A DNA stretch of 64,000 nt, taken from NCBI RefSeq assembly GCF_041365695.1, contig NZ_JBGFSJ010000003.1:62001-126000 (forward strand). Direction: 5' to 3'. Position numbers and translations under genes: made by a program. A model generated the notes under the pieces. That model searched no databases and had not been told where the DNA came from. It saw only the letters and a program-made list of their open reading frames with translations. Positions 23,161-30,584 of this stretch are shown here, piece after piece (the stretch's first letter is position 1; each line of letters starts with the position of its first letter). The stretch is from Rhodosalinus sp041365695. Lineage in GTDB: Bacteria > Pseudomonadota > Alphaproteobacteria > Rhodobacterales > Rhodobacteraceae.

Positions 23161-24050
23161 CGCGCGCGGTCGTCACCCCGATTGCCGGTCAGGCAGAGCT
23201 TTCGGACGCGGATTTCGTCGCCCTCGCCGCGCTCATTCACCGGGAAACCGGCATCTGCCTGCCGCCGGCGAAGCGTGCCCTGCTGCAGTCGCGCCTCTAC
23301 AAGCGGCTCAAGGCGCTCGGGCTGGCGGGGTTCTCCGAATACCGTCGGCTGCTGGAGTCGCGCGCCGACCCGGCAGAGCCGGCCGAACTGATCTCGGCGA
23401 TCACCACGAACGTCACGCGCTTCCATCGCGAGGCGCATCATTTCGATCATCTTGCCCGATCGGTCTTGCCGGAACTTGTCGCGCGGGCCCGCCGTGGCGC
23501 GCGGGTCAGGCTCTGGTCGGCGGGCTGCGCCACGGGGGAGGAACCCTACACCCTCGCCTTCGCGGTGCTCGCGGCCAGTCCCGACGCGCATGCGCTCGAT
23601 ATCCGAATTCTCGCCACGGACCTCGATCGCACCGCGATTGCGCGCGCCAAGGCCGGCATCTACCCGGAGGCGGCCCTTGCGCCCCTCGACCCGGCGATGC
23701 GCGGCGCCCATTTCGAGCGCGACGTGCAAACCGGAGACATGCGTGTCACCGACGCTCCGCGACGGCTCGTGCGTTTCGGTGTGCTGAACCTCCTCGATGC
23801 ATGGCCGTTTCGCGGGGGCTTCGACGTGATCCTGTGCCGAAACGTAGTCATCTACTTCGACGCGGAGACGCAGGACCGGCTCTGGCGACGCTTCGCCGCG
23901 ATACAGAAACGCGCGGGCGATCGGCTTTACATCGGTCATTCCGAGCGTCTTTCGGAGCGGGCGCGCGCCTTCTACCGGCTCGACGGGCCCGGCTATGTCC
24001 GAACCGACCTTGCTGCCGACACCCCGCAGCCCGGCCAGACCAGCAACTGA
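23157..24050 (+). CDS. cheR: chemoreceptor glutamate methyltransferase CheR
   Basis: 297-residue S-adenosylmethionine enzyme that methylates receptor glutamates. The N-terminal helical domain (about 15-85, LIHRETGICLPPAKRALLQSRLYKR) is followed by the Rossmann domain with the SAM-binding SAGCATGEEPYTLAF, TDLDRTAI and FDVILCRNVVIYF. The insert that forms the pentapeptide-binding beta subdomain lies between. The downstream chemoreceptor ends in WAEF, which could be its tether. ATGA overlap with cheW; 14 bases separate it from the second cheY. Confidence 0.96.
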   Translation: MTRAVVTPIAGQAELSDADFVALAALIHRETGICLPPAKRALLQSRLYKRLKALGLAGFSEYRRLLESRADPAEPAELISAITTNVTRFHREAHHFDHLARSVLPELVARARRGARVRLWSAGCATGEEPYTLAFAVLAASPDAHALDIRILATDLDRTAIARAKAGIYPEAALAPLDPAMRGAHFERDVQTGDMRVTDAPRRLVRFGVLNLLDAWPFRGGFDVILCRNVVIYFDAETQDRLWRRFAAIQKRAGDRLYIGHSERLSERARAFYRLDGPGYVRTDLAADTPQPGQTSN

Positions 24051-24064
24051 AGGAGCGCGCCGCG

Positions 24065-24451
24065 ATGGGCGTCAAGAACAACCTGCACGTCATGATCGTG
24101 GACGACATGTCCACGAGCCGCGGGCTCATCACGCAGGCCATGGATGAACTCGGCATCACGAACTACCAAACCGAGAAGGACGGCGAGAGCGCGCTGAAAC
24201 GACTCGTTGCGCGGCCGGTTCATCTGGTGATCTCGGATTACAACATGCCGGGGATGGACGGGCTCGCGCTTCTGGAGGCGCTGCGCAAGAACAAGGTGAC
24301 GCAGCGCATCGGGTTCATCCTGATCACCGGTCGTGCCGACCGGGAGCTTCTCGTGAAGGGTCAGCAGCTCGGCATGAACAACTACTTGCCGAAACCCTTC
24401 ACGACGCCGCAGATGCGCGCCTGCATCGAGCGCGTGACGGGGCCGCTGTGA
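24065..24451 (+). CDS. cheY: chemotaxis response regulator CheY (second copy)
   Basis: 128-residue receiver of the CheY type frequent in alphaproteobacteria. Acidic pair DD at 13-14, phospho-acceptor D58 in VISDYNMPGMDG, Thr in LITGRAD and Lys in LPKPF. It is clearly different from the first CheY of the operon, so one may drive the motor and the other act as a sink or serve another target. AAGGAGCGC precedes the ATG. Its stop overlaps the cheB start in GTGA: the receiver domain that normally leads CheB is absent from that protein, so this CheY might also interact with it. Confidence 0.93.
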   Translation: MGVKNNLHVMIVDDMSTSRGLITQAMDELGITNYQTEKDGESALKRLVARPVHLVISDYNMPGMDGLALLEALRKNKVTQRIGFILITGRADRELLVKGQQLGMNNYLPKPFTTPQMRACIERVTGPL

Positions 24452-25068
24452 ACGCCCGACCCGAAGGCGGGTTGCTGGTCTGTATCGGCGCGTCAACCGG
24501 AGGCATCGCGGCGCTCGAGGCCATCCTGCCTTTGCTGCCGAGGGATGCGCCGCCAACGCTGGTGGTCCAGCACATTCCCGGCCGGTTCGCGGGCGGCCTC
24601 GCCACGCGCCTCGCCCGCCACTGCGCGGGGTCCGTGCGCGAGGCCAAAGACGGGATGGAGCTCAAGCCGGGGAGCATCCTCTTCGCGCCGGGCGGTGATC
24701 GTCATCTTGCCATCGACCCCAGCGGCCGCCGGTGCCGGCTGGTCGAAGGGCCGCCATGCGCGGGCCACCGCCCTTCGGTGGACGTTCTGTTCCAGTCGGC
24801 CGCCCGTCACGGGCGACGGGCGGTGGGCGTCCTTCTTACCGGAATGGGGCGAGACGGCGCGGCCGGGCTCGCCGCGATCCGCGCGGCAGGCGGGCGCACC
24901 ATCGCGCAATCCGAGGAAAGCTGCACCGTCTACGGGATGCCACGCGCCGCGATGGACCTTGGCGCCGTGGAACTTTCGCTTCCGCCCGTGCGGATTCCCG
25001 CCGCGCTTCGCGCCCTCGCGGCCGGGCCGCCGCGCGAAGGCCAGCTTCGGCGTGGGGAGGCCGAATGA
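24448..25068 (+). CDS. cheB: receptor methylesterase CheB, catalytic domain only
   Basis: 206-residue protein carrying only the methylesterase/deamidase domain of CheB. The triad is visible: S16 in GASTGG, H42 in VVQHIPGRF and D136 in TGMGRDGAAG. The N-terminal receiver domain of classical CheB (about 140 residues) and its linker are missing, so direct phospho-activation by CheA is not possible in this chain. The GTG start overlaps the preceding cheY stop, and its stop overlaps cheD in ATGA. I see no frameshift linking it to cheY; the split arrangement appears genuine. Confidence 0.92.
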   Translation: MNARPEGGLLVCIGASTGGIAALEAILPLLPRDAPPTLVVQHIPGRFAGGLATRLARHCAGSVREAKDGMELKPGSILFAPGGDRHLAIDPSGRRCRLVEGPPCAGHRPSVDVLFQSAARHGRRAVGVLLTGMGRDGAAGLAAIRAAGGRTIAQSEESCTVYGMPRAAMDLGAVELSLPPVRIPAALRALAAGPPREGQLRRGEAE

Positions 25069-25592
25069 ACACGCAGCACGTGATCCAGGGCGAATTTCGC
25101 GTGGCGGATGGGCCGGACGACGTTTTCGTCACCGTGCTCGGCTCCTGCATCGCGACCTGCCTGACCGACCGCGTGGCCGGCGTGGGCGGCATGAACCATT
25201 TCCTCTTGCCGCACGACACGGTGCCCGGCGGCAAGGAGACGCGCTACGGCATCAACGCGATGGAACTGCTGATCAACGCGATCCTCAAGTCCGGCGGCGC
25301 ACTGCACCGGCTGGAGGCCAAGGTGTTCGGCGGCGCCAACACCACCGGGTCCCGCCTGGGTATCGGCGATGCGAATGCCGAATTCGCGTTCTGGTTCCTG
25401 CGTAACGAAGGCATTCGCTGCGTCGGATACGACGTGGGCGGCACACGCGCCCGAAAGCTTCGCTACTGGCCGCGAAGCGGTATCGCGCAGCAGATGGTGC
25501 TGCCGGCGGCGTTCGCGCCCGACCCGGAACCGCGTCCGGCATGCCGTGCGCCGCTGGCGGGACCCGGTCCCGGCGATCTGGACCTTCTCTAG
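25065..25592 (+). CDS. cheD: chemoreceptor glutamine deamidase CheD
   Basis: 175-residue enzyme that deamidates specific receptor glutamines and can bind CheC-type phosphatases. The catalytic Cys is C28 in TVLGSCIATC and the His H45 in GGMNHFLLP, both canonical. No cheC or cheX is present in the operon, so here it probably works only on receptors. ATGA overlap with cheB; it is the last gene of the operon. The Pro-rich C-terminal 25 residues extend beyond the conserved domain. Confidence 0.94.
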   Translation: MNTQHVIQGEFRVADGPDDVFVTVLGSCIATCLTDRVAGVGGMNHFLLPHDTVPGGKETRYGINAMELLINAILKSGGALHRLEAKVFGGANTTGSRLGIGDANAEFAFWFLRNEGIRCVGYDVGGTRARKLRYWPRSGIAQQMVLPAAFAPDPEPRPACRAPLAGPGPGDLDLL

Positions 25593-25637
25593 GCGCGACG
25601 GTTTCTGGAAGCTGGATCATCGGTGGGCGCCGGAGCG

Positions 25638-26003
25638 CTAGAAAAGGTCCACCTCGCCCGGCGTCTGCGTGGTCCTGCGCGCGCCTGTCGCGCGGCCCGT
25701 CAGCCGATCGGCCACGTCGCGCAACTGCAAGCCATCCGCGAGCGTTTCAGCGGCAAGCGGCGCCCCTTTCGGCAACGCTGCTGCCAGGCGTGTCTGGAAC
25801 ACGGCGATATCCGCGCAGTGCTGACGAAGCCGGTCGAGGTCCTGCAGCGCTTCGCTGCGCAAAGCCGACCTTGCCGTGCGGGGGGCGAAGGCCCCGTCGA
25901 GAGACGCGGCCAGCGCGGCCAGCCGCTCGAGCTCTGCCGCGAGCCGCAGGTGCAACTGTGCAAGGACCTCTGTGTCTGCCTTCGCGGCGGCGGGATCGGT
26001 CAT
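25638..26003 (-). CDS. small helical protein convergent with the che operon
   Basis: 121-residue, Ala/Leu-rich, largely helical protein (MTDPAAAKADTEVLAQLHLR...). Two long amphipathic helices are suggested around residues 10-45 and 50-80. No transmembrane segment or known motif is visible. It faces cheD tail to tail (45 bases) and is divergent from the chemoreceptor gene (170 bases), so it sits inside the chemotaxis locus; a regulatory or CheZ-like function is conceivable but unsupported. The ATG chosen lies behind GGTACCCC with no strong ribosome site. Confidence 0.6.
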   Translation of the reverse strand: MTDPAAAKADTEVLAQLHLRLAAELERLAALAASLDGAFAPRTARSALRSEALQDLDRLRQHCADIAVFQTRLAAALPKGAPLAAETLADGLQLRDVADRLTGRATGARRTTQTPGEVDLF

Positions 26004-26173
26004 GGGGTACCTTCGGAACCGTGTTTCGGCCGTCCTGACACGCTCTGATGAATGCCCGGTTAAGACCTGCAAACGCGATGTCTCTCCGGTGTTTACCTGC
26101 TCTTCAGACGCGATCGGCAATGGTCCTGCAAAGCGCGCCGTTGCGCTTGCCAACATTGTCTTAGGAGATACCG

Positions 26174-28042
26174 ATGCGCAAATTCGGGCTGGGCGAGCAG
26201 ATCTTCGGCCTCGCGGCCATTCTGACATTCGTCACGCTGGCCGTGGCGGGCATGTCCTTTCTCAAGCTTCACCAGACATCGGCCGACCTCCGCCTCGCCA
26301 CGTCGCTGGCGGCGCAGTCTGAATTCGTCTCCAACATGAAGGAAGACATCGTGCAGGCGCATCTGGGCGCGCTCGCCTTCCACAACGGCGAGACGGACAT
26401 GGTGGCTCAGGTGCGGTCGAATCGCGCCGAGGTCGTCGAGGCGCGGGGGCGCGTGCGTGAGATGTTCGGCGCGGCCGTTCCCCCCGATGCCCGCGACGCC
26501 GCGCTCGCGACCGAGGTCGACCGTCTCGCGGCGGCCTTCGAGTCCTATGGCGACGCGTTCGAGCGGGCGGAGATCGCCAACAGCATGACGCGCATCAAGA
26601 TCTTCGAGGACACGCTCAAGCCCGAGGCGCGCCGCATCGAGGCGGAGCTCGACGGGGTGCAGGAAGCGCTTCAGGCGCGGGTTCAGGACGTGCAGCGCGC
26701 GGCCGAGGCGCAGGCCGAGCGCACGCGCGTGGTGATGGCGCTCACCGTTCTCTGCGCGATGGCGTTGGGATCTTTGGCAGCTTACCTGATCAGCCGCATG
26801 ATCACCCGCTCGGTGGAGCGTGTGGCGGCCGGCATCGAACGGATCGCGTCCGGGGACCATGATGCGGAAATCGCGGGCGCGGACCGTCGAGACGCAATCG
26901 GAACCATCGCGCGCAACCTCGAGGAACTCGGCCGGACGCTGGGCGATGCGGAACGCGAACACGCCGCGCGCCGGGCGCTCGAAGAGCGGCGCACGGCTGT
27001 TCTGGCCGATCTTGCCGAAAAGCTCGTCGCGCTTGCAGACGGGGCGCTCGACGTTCGGGTGGCCGGCGCGGACGATCCCGAGCTCGACGAGGAGACGCGC
27101 AAGTTCTGTCGTGACTTCAATGCGCTCGCGGAAACGCTGGCGACGCTCATCGCACAGGTCCGGCTCAGTGCGACCACCGTCAAGGCCAGTGCCGAAGAAG
27201 TGGCACAAGGGGCGAGCGAGTCGTCGCGGCGAGCCGAATCGCAGGCCGCGACGCTGGAGGAATCGGCCGCGGCGCTCGACGAACTCACCGCCAGTGTGAA
27301 ATCCGCCGCCGAGAAGGCGGGCGAGGCGGATCACGCCGTCGGCGAAGCGCGCGCCGAGGCCGAATCGAGCGGCGAGGTGGTGCTGAACGCTGTCGAAGCG
27401 ATGCACGAGATCGAGGAGTCCTCGCGTCAGGTGACCCGGATCATCGGCGTGATCGACGATATCGCGTTCCAGACAAATCTCCTTGCCCTCAACGCCGGCG
27501 TCGAGGCCGCCCGCGCCGGCGAGGCGGGGCGGGGCTTCGCCGTCGTGGCGTCCGAAGTGCGCGCGCTGGCGCAGCGGGCCTCCGGCTCGGCACAGGAAAT
27601 CCAGGCGCTCATCTCGAAAAGCGCCGCGCAGGTCGAGCAGGGGGGGAAGCTCGTCGGCCGCACCGGCGAGGCGCTGAAGCGGATCGTGACGCGTGTCGGG
27701 AACGTGGCCGATCTCGTGTCCGACATTGCGACCTCCGCGCGCGAGCAGGCGGTCGGGCTTCAGGAGATCAATACGGGCATCAACCAGCTCGACCAGGTGA
27801 CCCAGCAGAATGTCGCGGCGATCGAGGAGGCGACCGCGTCCAGCCACCAGCTCAAGAGCGAGGCCGAGCGCCTCGCGGCGGCGCTCGGGCGCTTCTCGCT
27901 CGCCGACATGCCCGCCGCGGCGGCCGAACCTGCGCGCCGGGCCGCGCCTGCGCCTGCGGCGGCACCGCCGCGGTCGGTGAGGCGCGCCGCCGCCGGGGGC
28001 GGCGGGGATGCATCGGCGTCCGACGCGTGGGCGGAGTTTTGA
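26174..28042 (+). CDS. methyl-accepting chemotaxis protein
   Basis: 622-residue transmembrane chemoreceptor. TM1 residues about 10-30 (IFGLAAILTFVTLAVAGMSF), a helical periplasmic sensor of about 155 residues, TM2 near 187-208 (VVMALTVLCAMALGSLAAYL), HAMP (about 208-262) and probably a second HAMP (about 275-330). The signalling domain with its hairpin tip is IIGVIDDIAFQTNLLALNAG (about 425-445) inside a long coiled coil. A Pro/Ala linker leads to the C-terminal residues SDAWAEF, similar to the W-x-x-F tether that recruits CheR/CheB. AGGAGATACC precedes the ATG. It is the obvious receptor partner of the upstream operon; ligand unknown. Confidence 0.94.
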   Translation: MRKFGLGEQIFGLAAILTFVTLAVAGMSFLKLHQTSADLRLATSLAAQSEFVSNMKEDIVQAHLGALAFHNGETDMVAQVRSNRAEVVEARGRVREMFGAAVPPDARDAALATEVDRLAAAFESYGDAFERAEIANSMTRIKIFEDTLKPEARRIEAELDGVQEALQARVQDVQRAAEAQAERTRVVMALTVLCAMALGSLAAYLISRMITRSVERVAAGIERIASGDHDAEIAGADRRDAIGTIARNLEELGRTLGDAEREHAARRALEERRTAVLADLAEKLVALADGALDVRVAGADDPELDEETRKFCRDFNALAETLATLIAQVRLSATTVKASAEEVAQGASESSRRAESQAATLEESAAALDELTASVKSAAEKAGEADHAVGEARAEAESSGEVVLNAVEAMHEIEESSRQVTRIIGVIDDIAFQTNLLALNAGVEAARAGEAGRGFAVVASEVRALAQRASGSAQEIQALISKSAAQVEQGGKLVGRTGEALKRIVTRVGNVADLVSDIATSAREQAVGLQEINTGINQLDQVTQQNVAAIEEATASSHQLKSEAERLAAALGRFSLADMPAAAAEPARRAAPAPAAAPPRSVRRAAAGGGGDASASDAWAEF

Positions 28043-28108
28043 ACCTGCGCCGGGCTGGCGCTATCTCCACGGCGGGTCGGCGCCACCTTTCCGCGACGGG
28101 CCGCGCGG

Positions 28109-28606
28109 GTGAGCGAAGACGTCGATCTTGCGAAGCTGGGCCGGAGCTTCAAGGGCGCCCGCGGCAAGCTCATGTTGCGCGAGTCGGTGCAGGTGACGGC
28201 GGCGGGCGGGCCAGCTCCGGCGCAGGACTGGCGCCCGAGCGACGTCACGCCCGATCTGAGCCGGGCCATGACGCGCGAGACGCTGACGGCATCGCGGGAT
28301 GCGATCTGTGCGGCCTTCGGCGTTCTGCCGCGCTTGCTCTACAACGCGACGACAGGGCCGATGGTGCGCGAGTGTCAACGGCATTTGGCGCAATGGACGC
28401 TCCAGCCTATCGCGGCGCTCATGGCCGAAGAGGCGACGGCGAAGCTGGGCCAGCCGGTGACGATGGACTTGATGCAGCCGCTCCAGGCGTATGACGCGGG
28501 CGGACGTGTTCGCGCGGCGGCGGGCGTGGTGCAGGCGCTTGCGCAGGCGAAAGAGGCGGGCGTAGCCTCGGAGGCGGCCTTGAAACTGGTAGGCTGGAAA
28601 GAATGA
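28109..28606 (+). pseudogene. C-terminal fragment of an HK97-type phage portal protein
   Basis: About 165 codons matching the C-terminal part of portal proteins seen in Rhodobacterales prophages: DLAKLGRSFKGARGKLMLRE, QDWRPSDVTPDLSRAMTRE, AAFGVLPRLLYNATTGPMVR and AQRHLAQWTLQPI-type segments (here ECQRHLAQWTLQPI). Portal proteins form the dodecameric DNA gate of the phage head and are about 390-450 residues, so well over half is missing at the N-terminus. The frame is continuous with that of the chemoreceptor stop upstream, and a GTG at 28109 is only the first possible start, not a native one. The C-terminus seems complete. Non-functional by itself. Confidence 0.75.
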
Positions 28607-28706
28607 CATAGGGAAACACGATCAAGAAGGAATCAGTGCTATCGAACTCATAATCATAGCGATCATACTTGTCGGCGGCGGGATAGCTCTGATCGGCGGA
28701 TTAAGA

Positions 28707-29213
28707 ATGATCTTCAAAGGCAAACGTAGTGTTTCGTCTGAACCTGAAAAACCGGAACGCAGCAAGCGACAGAACGACGAAAACAAGCAATGGCGTGATC
28801 TCGACATTGAATGGCGGCATCCAGGAGCAGACTGGGTTTACTTGCCTAAACTCGATAAGGACAACGAGTGCAAATTGGTCACCATACGCGACTTGGGGCA
28901 CCGAGAGGCGGTAAAACCGCTCATCGAACGAGTAACAAAAAAACGCGACTATTCTATTTCACTGGAGAGAGAGCCTACGAACCGGCACGATCCGAATGCT
29001 ATACAGGTGATGGACAACACTGATGGCTCTGGTGTTGCAGTCGGTTACTTGCCAAAGGAAGTTTCAGCAGCGATTGCGAAGAGGTATAGCGCCGACATGC
29101 CAATATCAGTGATCGTTAAACGGGCAATCGAGGCGCCGGAGGGAGACATATATTTGCGCCTAGCGCCGCTTGTGCCAAAGAAATCCTTAAGGAAGCAACA
29201 CGAGTTAGGTTAG
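28707..29213 (+). CDS. HIRAN-domain protein, low GC, start uncertain
   Basis: 168 residues from the first ATG. The C-terminal half matches a HIRAN domain: ISLEREPTNRHDPNAIQVM, then GVAVGYLPKEVSAAIAKRY. This fold binds DNA ends and is found fused to helicases/nucleases or alone in phage and defence contexts. The frame stays open upstream from 28593, and residues encoded by 28641-28703 are strongly hydrophobic (ELIIIAIILVGGG...), a likely membrane helix, preceded by AGAAGGA at 28625-28631. No ATG, GTG or TTG is present there, so either a rare start codon (ATC at 28641) is used or the native start has decayed. GC content and codon use are foreign. Confidence 0.7.
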   Translation: MIFKGKRSVSSEPEKPERSKRQNDENKQWRDLDIEWRHPGADWVYLPKLDKDNECKLVTIRDLGHREAVKPLIERVTKKRDYSISLEREPTNRHDPNAIQVMDNTDGSGVAVGYLPKEVSAAIAKRYSADMPISVIVKRAIEAPEGDIYLRLAPLVPKKSLRKQHELG

Positions 29214-29308
29214 CTCTGACACACTTTCAGCGTTGGCGGGTAGGATGGCAATATTCACTCACGAAATCCATCCAGATGATTGATTTCATACGATAAACAT
29301 AGATAAAA

Positions 29309-29398
29309 TGGCGGAGAGACAGGGATTCGAACCCTGGGACCCCTTGCGAGGTCAACGGTTTTCGAAACCGTCCCGTTCGACCACTCCGGCACCTCTCC
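29309..29398 (-). tRNA. tRNA-Ser (anticodon CGA)
   Basis: 90-nucleotide class II tRNA on the minus strand: acceptor GGAGAGG/TCTCTCC, anticodon loop TTCGAAA giving CGA, long variable arm (GACCTCGCAAGGGGTC), T loop TTCGAAT, encoded CCA. Its 3' end faces the prophage remnant. Confidence 0.96.
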
Positions 29399-29562
29399 GC
29401 GGGGGTCTGGGGCGGGGATGTAGCGGGTCGAACGACCCCGTGCAACCCGGAATCCCCGTGCCGCGCTGGCCGGCGCGCGGCAATGGTGGCGCTTGGAAAG
29501 CGCGAGGCGCGCGCGTAGGCTGCGGATCCGGATGTTCTGCCTTCATCCCACGGAGTACCGCC

Positions 29563-30375
29563 ATGTTCCTACGGCCGCTGGCCATCGCCGCCCTTCTGAT
29601 CGCGCTCCTTCCGGCGGCGGTGCGCGCCGACGATGCCCGACGGCTCGGCGATCTGCTCGGATTTGCCGACATCGTCGAGATCATGCGCGAGGAAGGTGTC
29701 GCGCATGGCGAGCAGCTCGCCCGGGAGTCACTTCCGGGGCGCATCCCGGGCTCCTGGCGCGCGACGCTCGACCGGATCTACGACACCGAACGGATGGAGG
29801 GGACGCTCCGGCGTGTCTTCGCGGACGCGCTCCGGGGCACGGACACGGCGCCCCTGGTCGCCTATTTCGAGACGCCCGAAGCGCAGCGCATCATCGGCCT
29901 GGAAGTCAGCGCACGGCGCGCGATGGTGGATCCCGCCGTCGAGGCCGAGGCCCGCGCCGCCGCCGCGGTGCGCCCGCCGGAGGACCCGCGGCGCCGGCTC
30001 GTCGCGGATTTCGTGGAGACGGGCGATCTGGTGGAGGCCAACGTGGCCGGGGCGCTCAACGGGCAGTTCCTGTTCTATCGGGGCATGGCCGACGGCGGCG
30101 GGCTGGAGATTTCCGAGGCCGAGATGATCGACATGATCTGGGCGCAGGAGGAAGAGACGCGTCAGGACACGCGCGAGTGGCTGATGGGCTTTCTGCTGCT
30201 GGCCCACGGGCCTGTCGAGCTCGCCGCGCTCGAGCGGTATGTCGATGCCGCCGGTACGCCGGCGGGACAGGCGCTCAACGCGGCGCTTTTCGCGGGGTTC
30301 GACGCCATGTTCGCCGAGATCTCCTATGCCATGGGCCGCGCGCTTGCCGCGGAGATGGAGATGCAGGATCTCTGA
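29563..30375 (+). CDS. DUF2059-type exported protein
   Basis: 270-residue protein with a clear signal peptide (FLRPLAIAALLIALLPAAVRA, cleavage after about residue 23) and therefore periplasmic. The remainder is acidic and all-helical. The C-terminal region with LAAYFETPEAQRI-like sequence (LVAYFETPEAQRIIGLE) resembles the DUF2059 domain, whose function is unknown. GGAG stands 7 bases before the ATG. It lies between tRNA-Ser and the rplU promoter, as a single-gene unit; the rplU -35 box starts 25 bases after its stop. Confidence 0.8.
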   Translation: MFLRPLAIAALLIALLPAAVRADDARRLGDLLGFADIVEIMREEGVAHGEQLARESLPGRIPGSWRATLDRIYDTERMEGTLRRVFADALRGTDTAPLVAYFETPEAQRIIGLEVSARRAMVDPAVEAEARAAAAVRPPEDPRRRLVADFVETGDLVEANVAGALNGQFLFYRGMADGGGLEISEAEMIDMIWAQEEETRQDTREWLMGFLLLAHGPVELAALERYVDAAGTPAGQALNAALFAGFDAMFAEISYAMGRALAAEMEMQDL

Positions 30376-30400
30376 AGCCGCTTCCCGAGCGCGGGCGGGC

Positions 30401-30429
30401 TTGACATCGCGCGGGCTTGCCCCGATAAG
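30401..30429 (+). promoter_or_regulatory. sigma-70 promoter of rplU-rpmA
   Basis: TTGACA (30401-30406), 17-base spacer, GATAAG (30424-30429): a near-consensus housekeeping promoter 155 bases before the rplU ATG, implying a transcribed leader of about 150 bases. Confidence 0.75.
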
Positions 30430-30440
30430 CGCGGCTCACG

Positions 30441-30528
30441 GGCGCGGTCGGAAGGCCGTGCCCTCTCATTTTCACATGACGCCCCGCGGGGCGCGCTGCC
30501 CGAGGCGGGTGGATCTCGATCCCACCCG
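30441..30528 (+). promoter_or_regulatory. structured 5' leader of rplU
   Basis: Two stable hairpins fall in the leader: GGCGCGGTC-GGAA-GGCCGTGCC (30441-30462), closed by a GNRA-type tetraloop, and CGGGTGG-N9-CCACCCG (30506-30528). Ribosomal-protein leaders often mediate autoregulation, which is possible here, but I cannot match a known leader family. Confidence 0.5.
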
Positions 30529-30584
30529 GAACGCCCGGACCGATCCCCGGGGGCCGCAGGGCGCGGAACGGAAAGGTCAAAGCC

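Larger units (their letters stand above)
28043..29308 (+). mobile_element. eroded prophage remnant abutting tRNA-Ser
   Basis: Between the chemoreceptor stop and the 3' end of tRNA-Ser(CGA) lie a 5'-truncated phage portal gene and a low-GC HIRAN-domain gene whose base composition (42% G+C over 28921-28980 by hand count) differs sharply from the roughly 70% host. The stretch 29214-29308 has no gene and is AT-rich. Placement against a tRNA 3' end is the usual site for integrase-mediated insertion. No integrase, terminase or capsid gene and no clear duplicated tRNA 3' end remain. Confidence 0.65.

Noticed and set aside
26004..26173. Flagellar sigma-28 promoter before the chemoreceptor
   Set aside because: A TTAAGACC-like element is present, but no GCCGATAA-type -10 at suitable spacing.
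28031..28047. GGCGGAG...GAACC near the chemoreceptor stop as a copy of the tRNA-Ser 3' end (att site)
   Set aside because: Only short blocks match with wrong spacing; not enough for an attachment-site duplication.
28044..28112. Frame encoding GWRYLHGGSAPPFRDGP between chemoreceptor and portal fragment
   Set aside because: Could be a frameshifted piece of phage gene, but it is too short and not recognisable to call.
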